From Dicyema japonicum (Eukaryota; Dicyemida; Rhombozoa; Dicyemidae), in contig RDEW01000001.1 in assembly GCA_011109175.1 (NCBI GenBank), forward strand, positions 713,862-777,861: a DNA stretch of 64,000 bases. Direction: 5' to 3'. Each line of letters starts with the position of its first letter. The first letter of the stretch is position 1. Positions 54,874 through 64,000 of this stretch are shown here, piece by piece. Made by a program: the position numbers and the translations under genes. The notes beneath the pieces are model-generated. The model saw only the letters and a list, made by a program, of their open reading frames with translations. It made no database searches and was not told the DNA's origin.

Positions 54874-55575
54874 ACTTCTTTTTTTCTTTTTCTTCTGTGT
54901 GGGTCTTTTTTAGACTATCCAGTTGCGCAGTGAATGTCCACTGATGACGGGTTCATTTGTCAAGCCTTTTTAACATCGTAGATAGGTGGAACCTTTCACC
55001 AGGTGAACAGCTGCGAGAATCTATGCCACCCGGAAATTTAATCAGTCATATTTAATTAAAAAAACAAACAAACAGTATTTCCCAGATTTCATTAAATTTT
55101 GATTTTCAATAGATTGACGTGATTAAGAATAACTAGACAACTGCTAAACCTTGTGCATATTGATGATTTTCTGTATTAACATTTTAGCATTAAAAATTGA
55201 TTTTGCTCATTACTAAGTACACCATTGAACAATAAATTGCTTCCGTTGTACATCGTGAGACTCTGTAGTAGTGTAGGTTAAGTATTTTAGTTTAATCAAA
55301 GGGACAATTTATAAACATCATTTGAAATGTGTTAGATATGAATCTATGTTATATTTATAGATTTCTGGAATCGTGATGAATTTTTTAACCTCGTCTTCAA
55401 TTAAGGTTGTTAACTAAATTATATTGGTTAATAAAGTTATATTTATAATGACTATACAAATCGAATTCAGGTGCGAGAAGAAAATCATAGTTTCTAACGC
55501 AAAAATAAAAACAAGAAAATGCGAAATCGAGAAACTATAGATTGTAATTTCATTAATTTGACCAAAGGACAGGTC
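54874..55575. other. No recognised feature
   Basis: A polypyrimidine stretch follows the N (54875-54920); the remainder is AT-rich without a supported frame. Confidence 0.45.
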
Positions 55576-55938
55576 TCATTTACGGTTTCCATATAGGTGG
55601 AAATCAAGTCGGAAGGAGCCCGGTCCTCTGTGGTTCATCCTCATAGATCCGTACTGGTCATAGTATTGTAGAACGTTTGCAATCTTTATCGCACTCATAG
55701 TAGAATCGACTGTGATCAATAGAGTCCGGTTATCTATAGGATCTGCTTTCATTGGTTCGTCTGTAGGTTTGGCCACTTCCGCGGGCTCGTGTTTCGTAAG
55801 ATCATTTGCAGGTTTAGCAGGTTCTGCCTTGTACGGCGTCTTGTTATCCAAAGTGAATAAATCAGCCGTAGCACTTCCCGAAGGACGAGAAGTGCTGCTG
55901 GCTTTCGTGGTCGTTCTTTTCTCTTTAGCAGTAACCAT
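55576..55938 (-). CDS. Hypothetical protein with basic, P/K/A-rich linker
   Basis: ATG at 55938, 120 residues, stop 55576. N-terminus MVTAKEKRTTTKASSTSRPS is basic and low-complexity; residues 35-65 repeat PAKPAND, PAEVAKPTDEP. The C-terminus (RTLLITVDSTMSAIKIANVL, QYYDQYGSMRMNHRGPGSF) looks like the first half of an RRM or similar small alpha/beta fold. Possibly the first exon of a nucleic-acid-binding protein or a LINE ORF1. Complete and open, so more credible than most unassigned frames here. Confidence 0.45.
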   Translation of the reverse strand: MVTAKEKRTTTKASSTSRPSGSATADLFTLDNKTPYKAEPAKPANDLTKHEPAEVAKPTDEPMKADPIDNRTLLITVDSTMSAIKIANVLQYYDQYGSMRMNHRGPGSFRLDFHLYGNRK

Positions 55939-56167
55939 TGTCTAATTCCGCGATCCGAATTCTATATTGGGGAGGACCTGAATGCTATCAGAAGTTTGGC
56001 GAGTAACAGGGAAGGATGGACAAGATTGATCCGAAAAATCGCTTTAAGTGCAGCACGTGTATAAATATAAAAATTATTATTCTACGATAGTTGCCTTTAA
56101 TAATATTAAACATTTTAAAAAGTTATTAAACAAATCTGAAAACCCTGTAACAAATAATAGAATTTTT

Positions 56168-56240
56168 GTCGGATGGCGCAGTGTTATAAGTACCAGACAA
56201 AATTCAGATGTCCGGTTTGAATCTCGCTACTGTCAATCCT
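56168..56240 (+). repeat. tRNA-derived SINE or tRNA relic
   Basis: TGGCGCAGTGTT fits the pol III A box (TGGCNNAGTGG) and, about 40 bp later, GGTTTGAATCTC fits the B box (GGTTCGANTCC). The T-stem pairs poorly and no acceptor stem forms, so this is not a functional tRNA. Promoter boxes without a cloverleaf suggest a SINE head. Confidence 0.4.
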
Positions 56241-56365
56241 GGTTCAAAGATCATGCATCTAAGATACTTCAAGGCTTGACGAGTAACACCGTCGTCAGGT
56301 GATCTATTAAAGAACTCGTTAAATGATAACTGATTTTCTGAAGAGCCGACAGTGTTTGATGTTCT

Positions 56366-56589
56366 TCATTTTTGTCTGAAGTAGTAGTTCATATAATACT
56401 GCATTTTACGGAGAGCCTTATTAGCTATTGCTCCTTCCTGGTAGGATCCACACTTTATTTTAAGTAAAAAACAGTTATCATAACTAATTGATGAGGGAAA
56501 ATCAATGAATGAGCTTATTGCCCGATAACTGATTGTTAAATACCCAGGTTTCCCAGATTCACGAATTTCCTTACCTCCGTCAATTTCCA
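56366..56589 (-). CDS. Unrecognised ORF fragment
   Basis: Minus-strand frame LEIDGGKEIRESGKPGYLTI, SYRAISSFIDFPSSISYDNC, IKCGSYQEGAIANKALRKMQ, YYMNYYFRQK, stop near 56366. It abuts the (ATT)n tail of the LINE on its right, so the LINE may have inserted into or next to this gene. No ATG at its 5' end. Confidence 0.3.
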
Positions 56590-57347
56590 ATTATTATTAT
56601 TATTAAATACAAAAAATCACCGACAAATTAAATAACTACATAGCCGCCAGGTGATTCCGGCCGCCTCGAGTAGCCATCTCATTCTTGCTCGGTGTTCTTC
56701 CAGGGTTCTAACGCATTTCCGGATTGGGCGGGGGTTTCTAACTTTTTTGTAGGGTAGTAAGGCTCCGGATTTCCTCACAAATTCATCAAAAGGTGTAGGG
56801 TTTAGAGGTCTCCAAGAAAACCTTTGCAAAACCTTAATGCGAATGTATATAACCCAACCTGATACTGCACGTATAGAGACATCCCAGATATTCATAGAGT
56901 ACCTGGGGTGCTTCCTTGAATTAACAAATAGAGATCTTGTCCTTTCCAAACATTGGTTTTGGTGCATTTACCGCATTTTCAACTTTTCCAGTATTTATAG
57001 GGTTGTGACTTAGAGGTAAAGAACTAATTAATTTTCCAGCTTTTCTTTTAGAAAAGTGAAGGCTAAAGGAGACAGTCGCTCATCAGGGTTAACCTGCTGT
57101 ATTTTCGAGAGTTCGTCCCTAAACAGGATAGGAATTTCTTCTAAAAATACAGGAGACCCACATGACATGGCAACAGTGGAATTTCTATTCTGGATTTACG
57201 TCCGGTTACTTTATTTAGACTTTCCAAAAGTTTGGGTTTTTTTCGATACAATCCGCTCCACTGAGCTATCCAAAAATTATTCTTCTTTACTTTTTCTAAT
57301 CTGCGTATTTCTTGCGTGATCATCATAATATCTAGCTCCATGAGCAT
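56590..57347 (-). mobile_element. Jockey-like LINE fragment with (TAA)n 3' tail
   Basis: Minus strand: KKNNFWIAQWSGLYRKKPKL, LNKVTGRKSRIEIPLLPCHV, FLEEIPILFRDELSKIQQVN then PDERLSPLAF (about 57060-57347), equivalent to the linker of the 52780-54872 element. After an internal deletion: CLERTRSLFVNSRKHPRYSM, RTLEEHRARMRWLLEAAGIT (56617-56967). It ends in a short TAA repeat at about 56590-56607. Confidence 0.65.
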
Positions 57348-58699
57348 ACGGTCATGGGGATCAGGACATCGACGTAGTTCGTTTTTGCAAACATTGTTTC
57401 CTTTTCAAAAAAACTATAATATTTTTTGTTGTCAAAAAAAGAATTCTTGTTAACCGAATAGACTTTATTCGACTATATGCTTCGAGGTACGATTAAAAAA
57501 AATAATTTGAGTCACTCGAACTCTCAAGATAAGGATACGAAGATTGCACTTTTTTTAGGTCAAAATTTCCCATTTATAAAGTCAAAAAAATCGCCCAAAT
57601 TATAACAAAAATAAAATTGGGGTTGACGAGTGACGCCGTTATCAGCGAGCGTATCATCTCTGCGGAACTGAATTGTCTTCTGGGAATAGACTCACAAACA
57701 AGAAAAAAAGTCAACAAAATTTTCAGTGTCTTAGATATGCCTTGGATTAATTAACATTACTGGTCTTACTCTTAAAATAAAGTGTGACGTCTTCCTAAGG
57801 TGAGGTTAAAGTAATTGAAACAATACATACTTCTTCCGTAAGGACTGTTAAATAAATAAAATTGTATAATTTCAATAAAATGAGTTTATGACAACATTCA
57901 ATTTTAAATTAAATTGTCATCGGCTTCATTGTTTGTGACCTTGCGGCTAATTTCGTTTGAGAAAAACAAATTTATATATTCATTCCATCGAGAGACATAG
58001 TAGGTAATTAAGTAGACATTTTGTGGAATAAAGGTTCGAACAATTAACCAATTTACTATCTTATCCTATCTATTTTAAGAAAATCAGAGCAGCAAAAATT
58101 TATTAATGAATTTGTGTATGAATAAACGATTTGTGTATGAATTCCTTTTATGCCACCTATTAATAAATATCTGTATTATTTGTTAATACTGGCATTAATT
58201 TTTATATTCAATTCACTTCAGAATATTCTCCTAGTATTAATCTTTTATTTTTTAAATAAAAACGTTTTAATACAAAAACAAGCAGTTAACTACTAGTGGC
58301 CAGTCTCATAATTGAGAACCCATTTTCCCTGACGAATTAAAGGAAATACGTTTACAATTTAAAGATATATTAAATCATTTGGTAACAAATATTTATTCGA
58401 TTGTGGGATAAAATAGTTGTTTTGATCATTTACGAATATCGCTGATTAAGTTTTTCTTCGATCATTAAAGATTCCGCCAAAACCGAAGGACTTTTGGTGG
58501 ATTACGATAAAATACCATGAAATTCTTAAAGACGTTTAACTTTGCATTATGGAGTAGGACTTTCTTGATTAATGAATTCATGAAAATAAGTGTAATTATA
58601 AAATTAATATAAAAATCATTTTTTAATTATTAAAAATAAATTCAATAATATAACAAGTGACCTAAATTATACACATCGACGTGTTCATTTTACATAATT

Positions 58700-59864
58700 A
58701 TGTTGTTGTTAATATTTTTGTCTTCAATCACGAATTTAGACTTTAAACATCCAATGTCAGTATATGTAAAAAGTGTATTGAAAAGTACACTTACAAATGT
58801 ATTTATGAATAATAATGGTAGACAAATAATTATTCAATTAAAACTATTTCTGCGGTGTATTATGGTAAAATGCCATTTACAATCAAAAGAAATATCTACC
58901 AATTTTTTATTAAATTCTCAGACAAATTTTACAACATCTCAATAAAAATAGAATTAAATTCTAGTATTTAATAGTTAACACTCAAAGATAATAAAACCTA
59001 CACAAATACAACAAATCTTCCAAATATTAAACATGGAGATTATTACAGATGCGGATATATGTCCGTAAGTTTTGAGAATGGTAATACTCTCACATTATAT
59101 TCTTTGTTGTTAAAATACTACACTAAACTATCATATCCATATTTCATTGGAAAAGGTTTGACATAATTTAATTTAGCACATGACTGTGATCCATCTAACG
59201 ATCCAAATGTTCAATATTGGTATTTTATTGCGGAAAATCGATTGAAAGGAATATTAAGTGGAAATTTTAGAATCACACGTTTTCATAATCACAATGTTGA
59301 AATAGTAAATTGTATATTTTAATATTAGATTGATGATTTGTCATTAATTTACGAGAATCTGGATTCGAAGATTAATTTTGATAACAATAGTTTTGAGTTA
59401 TCTCTTAAGGGGAATAATTTAGAGATACTTTTTACATTTATTTTGTCTCAAAACAAATATTATATTTCCAATATTCAGATAGTCATCGATGATATCTATA
59501 ATGGGTCTTGGACTCCTAATAAGAGCAAATTGATTGATGTTGGAAATTCCTGTAACTTCAAATTGTCTCTCACTAAATTTTCTGATAACATATATGCTGA
59601 ATTTTCATCATTTAAGGCACAAATTATTCTGAGTGAATTTAAATCCCATTATACTGGAAAAGGTTTGATTTTTCCTAAATTTTAGAGTCAGAATGTTTTG
59701 AAGAAGTAACTCCTGTAAAAAATACAAATTCTAATCATTCAAAAAATTTTATAATTATAGGAATTATGATATCTGTTCTAACACTTACAATAATTGGAGT
59801 CATCACATTTGTCATAAAATACCGAAATATAATAAGACCAATGGAATATATTCCTATTTTATAA
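58700..59864 (+). CDS. LAMP-like type I lysosomal membrane glycoprotein, six exons, five 21-24 bp introns
   Basis: LAMPs are heavily glycosylated proteins of the lysosome membrane. Exons: 58700-58798, 58822-58963, 58988-59155, 59177-59304, 59329-59662, 59686-59864 (1050 bp, 349 residues; phases 0,1,1,0,1 all consistent). Seen in the product: signal peptide MLLLIFLSSITN; a luminal region with four cysteines paired by spacing as in a LAMP domain (YYRCGYMSV to AHDCDPSND, 37 residues between; VGNSCNFKLS to GKESECFEE, 39 between); many N-x-S/T sites; membrane helix FIIIGIMISVLTLTIIGVI; and a 15-residue tail RNIIRPMEYIPIL ending in YIPI, a tyrosine-based YxxPhi lysosomal sorting signal. The GNSC...TGKESEC-helix-Yxx layout closely follows LAMP1/2. 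Unspliced, every exon ends in a stop within a few codons. The left copy preserves the same splice sites. Confidence 0.8.
58799..58821 (+). other. Intron 1 of the LAMP-like gene (23 bp)
   Basis: GTATTTATGA...ATGGTAG, phase 0. The homologous intron in the left copy is 24 bp with one extra T, yet both splice to the same frame. Confidence 0.8.
58964..58987 (+). other. Intron 2 of the LAMP-like gene (24 bp)
   Basis: GTATTTAATA...CTCAAAG, with a TTAAC branch-like motif; phase 1. Contains in-frame TAA and TAG. Confidence 0.8.
59156..59176 (+). other. Intron 3 of the LAMP-like gene (21 bp)
   Basis: GTTTGACATA...ATTTAG, phase 1; identical in the left copy. Contains an in-frame TAA. Confidence 0.8.
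59305..59328 (+). other. Intron 4 of the LAMP-like gene (24 bp)
   Basis: GTAAATTGTA...ATATTAG, phase 0; identical ends in the left copy. Contains an in-frame TAA. Confidence 0.8.
59663..59685 (+). other. Intron 5 of the LAMP-like gene (23 bp)
   Basis: GTTTGATTTT...ATTTTAG, phase 1; joins HYTGK to ESECFEE and shifts into the frame of the membrane helix. Confidence 0.85.
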
Positions 59865-59931
59865 CAGCAATTAATTTCCTCGTTGTTTTTTTATTTTAAA
59901 TTCTTCCAGCACGTTCATAATAATTTCGTAA

Positions 59932-60200
59932 TTATCCTCTTTCAAGTAGCTCTTTTCTTGTTTTGTCTCTTAAGTAGTCATGGTCTTTTGCATTTTCAAC
60001 TTTTTTTCTGACATCGTGATTATGGAATGCGCCCAGACAGGATCATAGTATTTTATTCTATCTTGAAAAGTCTGATTCGCAATGTGGCATCGGCATACAT
60101 ATATTTAGAGTTAGAGAACTTAAATAATCTATTACAAAAGCGTCTAACCAGATTTTATTAGCAGACTGTTGTCGCCGAGACGAGTGAAGTCATGGGGCCT
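59932..60200 (-). pseudogene. 3' end of the unrecognised gene, right copy
   Basis: Minus strand: DFTRLGDNSLLIKS, then YMYADATLRIRLFKIE, then AFHNHDVRKKVENAKDHDYL RDKTRKELLERG and a stop at 59934-59932. Compared with the copy at 51640 it lacks about 60 bp in the middle. Convergent with the LAMP-like gene (68 bp between stops). Confidence 0.4.
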
Positions 60201-60680
60201 CAAAATTTTTTTTAAGATTGCTTATGTCAATAAGATCGATATTGAGCAACCTTCTATATAAATTGTAACAATCGATTTTCCTTATAATGACCTTAAATTT
60301 GAAGACCATGACATCGGTCCCTGATTTTTAAAGGAAAAACAAAATTTCTAATCTTGTACAAAAACATGTTCGACGTAATATATAACAAAAATGGGAGACC
60401 TTATAAATTTGGATTGGTTAAAGTCAAATTCTTGAACGGGTTAGGGTGAATTAGAATGGATTAGGATGTATTAGAGAACGATTTTGGGTAATTAGAGCAT
60501 CGGTTGTTTCTATACATTCATAAAGTTTATTTTATTGACAGAATACGATGTTCGAACTCTAATTAAATTCACTTTTAAGTTTTATCCATAAATTCTTTTT
60601 TTTATTTTTGATATTAATATATTATTACTATAAATAAATCCTTAGTTAAACGCAATTCAAATTTTATTATACATAATTCA
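60201..60680. other. No recognised feature; weak TTAGG-like motifs
   Basis: 60430-60500 contains scattered gggttaggg, gattagga and attagag motifs, similar in style to 28806-28910. No gene. Confidence 0.35.
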
Positions 60681-60683
60681 AAT

Positions 60684-61299
60684 ATGAATTTTTTAGGGTT
60701 TCTGTGTTATCCAAGCGTCAGCGCTCTTAAAAAGAGAGTGCAACCACCAAAAAACCAGAAGTATTCAGGATAACCCTGATTAATGCCCGTTCTTTTTGGA
60801 AACGGGCCTCAGTGCTGGTTGCTCTAGCCAGCACGATCCAAATGGATGTTCTAATTATAAACGAAACTAAATTGAAGAAAAGACCAATTAAAATTGATAG
60901 ATACGACTCATTAGATAATTGTTGGAAGATTGGTTCTTGTGCTAGAACAGGAACTTCAATTTACTACAAAACTTCTTTAAATACAAGACTACCCACGATC
61001 GATGAAAAAAATCTTTGTGAACTAGCAAGCATTCAACTACAAACAACCATGGGATGGATAACTATCGGAGGAATCTATTCTAAAAAAACTACGAGAGTAT
61101 CCATGGATTGTTGACAAATATGGAAAACAATAAATATCCAATCCTTGTTGGGGACATGAACGCTAAACATACTGACTATAATTGTGTAACAAACAATCAA
61201 GATGGAAAATGTTTTTGTAAAATGGACAAAGTCTGGAGAGTTAAAGATTTTAACTTCAGTCGAAATTATGCAATTAAACTCGCACATGGATTGGATTAG
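60684..61299 (+). pseudogene. LINE APE-endonuclease N-terminal fragment
   Basis: ATG 60684 (MNFLGFLCYPSVSALKKRVQ), then after a slip in a run of six A's, RITLINARSFWKRASVLVAL, IQMDVLIINETKLKKRPIKI and QTTMGWITIGGIYS; the next frame has PILVGDMNAKHTDYN. INARSF, INETKL and GDMNAKH are the APE nuclease blocks. It ends after about 200 codons without reverse transcriptase. Different family from the 2A-bearing element. Confidence 0.75.
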
Positions 61300-62795
61300 C
61301 ATTTTTAATTCTTTTGATAATGTTGCAATTGTTCAATTCTTTTGGTTATAATGGAAATACATCGTGATTTCTTTGGTTTCATTAATGACTCCTGTAACAA
61401 TATGTTTTGGACTGATAAGTTTGACATATCATACCGGACACGAAGATGGCCCGGGTTCTCATACAATACGACAATAAATGAATAAATTCTCACAGTTTAT
61501 CACGAGTCCTCTTATATTTTTTTATTTTAATTAATTTAAAAAAATAAATTAAAAATTTAACTTTGGCGGTAAATTTAAATTTGATAAATATTGAGCCAGG
61601 AAGAAAACAGTCAGAAATAGTAATCTACTAAATAATTTAATTAATTTAAAAAAATAAATTAAAAATTTAACTTTGGCGGTAAATTTAAATTTGATAAATA
61701 TTGAGCCAGGAAGGAAACAGTCAGAAATAGTAATCTACTAAATAATATTAGTTTCTTCTAATATACTAAACAACTCACTTCAGGAAATAATCTCTGATTT
61801 GAATAAAAAAAGATGAGGATATATTTATTCAAACAAATTCAAGGAAGAAATGGAGAAATTTACTAGAATGGAGTGAATCCAAGAGAACTTGTACAATGCT
61901 TATGAACAAGAAAGGAGGATACTTGAAAATAACATTGACGTTATAATAGCACTAATTACTAGAAAATCAAGGAATCAATTCAAGAGATAACGAATGAAGA
62001 GGTTAAGATAGGCAAATTCAAATCATCTTTACTATTATATGGATCTAGTCTATATTTTCAATAGTTTGTCGTTACCTTATTTTATTGGATGTATGTGGAC
62101 TGAAAAGAAGGAGTTCGAATTTATTTGACGTCCTATATTTCTTTTATATTAAGCGGTTTTAAGGATTTTATAGAGGAGGCAGTTTTGTAGGTTGATTGCA
62201 CTCAGGAGATCATTTTGACGGAAGTATTCAAAATGGATATAATCGAGTCCGATGACTATGTTGGTGTCTTAATGAATAATTTGTGTAAGGAAAAGCGGAG
62301 GGAAATGAATATTCCGTTTTGTGTTGAATAAACATGTTATTGAGGATGTTGGTTTTACTGCTGTGATGTAGTATGTATGTAGAAGAGTTGAGAAGGATTT
62401 TACATAAACTACTTCGACCCAGGTTTATACACGAGGCATGTTAAGGCTTTAAAGTTCCTTTTCCTGCAAAAAGACGATTTCGTACGAATATAAGAAAAAA
62501 GGGAGTTGTGAAAGTGTAGAACATTCGAAAACATCATTGGGAAGAATTATTACCCAAGGATTACTAAATCCAAAAAAACGAAGTAAAGTTTTTAATTTAC
62601 TAATTGATCCCAGACAGACAATGGGAAGGACGAGTACAGTGGGGTCGAGAATCCTGAACGTCCCTTCTCATTAGACATGACATCGGCTCAAAATTTTGGT
62701 ATGATTGTAGATATTTCGATTGTGTATGGAATAGAGGGGAGCTTGGTAAACTAGCCTCCTTTAAGAGTTATCGTTATAATTAGAATAAGAGATTC
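61300..62795. repeat. Mostly unassigned; 110-bp tandem duplication at 61527-61746
   Basis: taatttaattaatttaaaaa starts both units (about 61527 and 61637); each ends cagtcagaaatagtaatcta. 62580-62690 (tgatcccagacagacaatgg ... gtggggtcgagaatcctgaa) resembles the reverse complement of 24790-24990, a LINE 3' UTR. No gene recognised. Confidence 0.45.
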
Positions 62796-63240
62796 TCAAT
62801 GGGCTGGATTTTGTGTTCTGGTCCAATTATCTTTATTGCGGTCTCTTCGATTGCGGATAGTTTCAATGAGGAGAAAATCTGCATTGCCCACAAAGGACTT
62901 GCATACGACATCATGGGTCGGATTGATTGTTAATAAATCGTGCAAATACACCAGTGTGTTTTTAAGTGATTTTGAGAGAACTTTTAAAATTCTCATTTTT
63001 TTAGAGCAGAATTTACTACGTTCTCAACATGTCTGATAAAAGTGAGTCCCTTATCAAAGGTGAATCCCAGAATTTTCGGTGTTTTGTCAATAGAAATTTC
63101 CTCGTTCTTCATAAAGAATTTTGGTTTGACACAGAGCTGTCTTTTATATGTAACAGCGTTACAGAAGACCCAAAAATCTTAACTCCCTACACGAAGGCAA
63201 TTACGAATACTTTGCGGGGTACAATGTCCGACACGTATCA
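62796..63240 (-). pseudogene. LINE reverse-transcriptase thumb fragment
   Basis: Minus strand: FDKGLTFIRHVENVVNSALK, MRILKVLSKSLKNTLVYLHD, LLTINPTHDVVCKSFVGNAD, with an upstream KILGFTFDKG-like start. The sequence following the YADD box in LINE polymerases has this form (L.F...H...V.......L). Frames shift at about 63000. Confidence 0.55.
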
Positions 63241-63264
63241 AAAATGAGGCACTGTACCAAAAGT

Positions 63265-63500
63265 GCTTAACGCGACCTGCCCACATCACTTGCAAGTTTG
63301 GAAATGGAAAAATATTTTGCTGCAAGTGGAAAGAAATATCGGGGGAGCTCGCACTACGCAACCGGGGAAGTTGAATGAGGATCTCAAGACAATCAACTAG
63401 AGGCTCGTAAGAGGGGAGGAAGGAAACCGAAAACTCTTTATTCAACAAGAATTAGGAGTTAGTTTGGAGGTTATTAACAAGTCCGCCTTTGCTGGCTAAC
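63265..63500 (+). pseudogene. LINE C-terminal fragment, second copy
   Basis: CPHHLQVWKWKNILLQVERN IGGAR, then LNEDLKTIN, RLVRGEEGNRKLFIQQELGV SLEVINKSAFAG with stops. About 85 percent identical to 52515-52745. A short direct repeat (caagtccgcctttgctggct) follows. Confidence 0.55.
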
Positions 63501-63654
63501 AAGTCCGCTTTCGCTGGCTCGAATTTTCCATTGACAATTTGTTAGACTTGAAGATATTGAAACATTGTATTCTAACATATTATGTCACATGGGCGACGCG
63601 TAACGCATGGGCAGCCTGTTACATTTTTTCGACCTTGAAAAGGTCTTTTGATTA

Positions 63655-63716
63655 TCCGACATTATTATTATTACCCCCAGGATCACTGGGTCAAAAAGAA
63701 AGAAATAAAAGTTCTC
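63655..63716 (-). mobile_element. LINE 3' UTR end with (AAT)n tail, running into the gap
   Basis: attattattattacccccag, gatcactgggtcaaaaagaa; same end as at 24755-24830. The body of the element is in the assembly gap. Confidence 0.55.
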
Positions 63717-64000
63717 NNNNNNNNNNNNNNNNNNNNNNNNNNNNNNNNNNNNNNNNNNNNNNNNNNNNNNNNNNNNNNNNNNNNNNNNNNNNNNNNNNNN
63801 NNNNNNNNNNNNNNNNNNNNNNNNNNNNNNNNNNNNNNNNNNNNNNNNNNNNNNNNNNNNNNNNNNNNNNNNNNNNNNNNNNNNNNNNNNNNNNNNNNNN
63901 NNNNNNNNNNNNNNNNNNNNNNNNNNNNNNNNNNNNNNNNNNNNNNNNNNNNNNNNNNNNNNNNNNNNNNNNNNNNNNNNNNNNNNNNNNNNNNNNNNNN
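63717..64000. other. Assembly gap
   Basis: Run of N to the end of the window. Confidence 1.

Larger units (their letters stand above)
57550..60200. repeat. Right arm of the large inverted duplication
   Basis: Reverse complement of 46690-49727, with a few percent divergence and small indels. Holds the intact LAMP-like gene and, on the opposite strand, the 3' end of the unrecognised gene. 57550-58690, upstream of the LAMP-like start, has no visible gene and probably includes its promoter. Confidence 0.8.

Noticed and set aside
63179-63448. 89-codon minus-strand frame near the gap
   Set aside because: Antisense to the plus-strand LINE C-terminal fragment shared with 52.5 kb.
1-64000. CRISPR arrays, bacterial operons, ribosome binding sites
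   Set aside because: No regularly spaced repeats of that kind; introns, AATAAA signals, LINEs and animal gene families show this is a eukaryotic nuclear genome.

Overview
This is a eukaryotic, AT-rich, gene-poor window packed with broken transposable elements. Its most striking property is a set of extremely short candidate spliceosomal introns (mostly 19-24 bp). Read with these introns, several genes that look broken become continuous. The clearest is a lysosome-associated-membrane-protein (LAMP)-like gene at 58700-59864, where five introns of 21-24 bp give a 349-residue protein with every splice phase consistent. A TRC8/RNF139-type RING ubiquitin ligase (2620-4298) and a POU-homeobox gene (10287-10840, minus strand) behave the same way. 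POU homeobox genes are found only in animals. An animal with introns near 20-25 bp, sparse genes and many LINEs best fits a dicyemid mesozoan (reported introns about 20-30 bp) or a relative. That identification is inference from the sequence, not a database match.

Layout. 1-2529: minus-strand LINE with a 2A ribosome-skipping motif before its endonuclease. 2620-4298: TRC8-like ligase. 5.0-9.9 kb: LINE fragments. 10.3-10.8 kb: POU gene. 11.6-25.4 kb: mostly LINE debris of at least four types (an RTE-like type, a Jockey-like type, a type with a conserved F-x-P...ET..G...RGN C-terminal domain, and remnants carrying an LKKTLES-type motif), plus one small unrecognised ORF near 23.7 kb. 26.6-27.05 kb: candidate small secreted protein gene. 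27-29 kb: more LINE ends. 32-33.4 kb: tandem paralogues of a small secreted-type ORF. 35-39.3 kb: LINE ends. 39.35-39.89 kb: another candidate small secreted helical protein with short introns. 40-45.6 kb: unrecognised ORFs, two of them with possible 19-bp introns, and a decayed reverse transcriptase. 46-60.3 kb: a large segmental inverted duplication whose arms each carry one LAMP-like gene facing the 3' end of another gene, with a third partial copy, two pogo/Tigger-type DNA elements and Jockey-type LINEs between or beside them. 60.7-63.7 kb: LINE fragments, then an assembly gap (63717-64000).

Assembly quality matters here. Single N characters occur at 1074, 12549, 26151, 32890, 35302, 36653, 37242, 38476, 45359, 48959 and 54873. 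Eight of the eleven clearly have near-identical sequence on both sides, as expected from unmerged overlapping contigs or haplotypes; I did not establish this for 35302, 37242 and 54873. There are also more than a dozen perfect or near-perfect tandem duplications of about 85-150 bp without an N. Some hit genes (first exon of the left LAMP-like copy, 5' end of the POU gene) and should not be taken as biological without read support.

The host genes do not form a pathway. What links them is gene architecture: compact genes, introns close to the minimum size known in animals, and AATAAA signals within about 25 bp of several stop codons.
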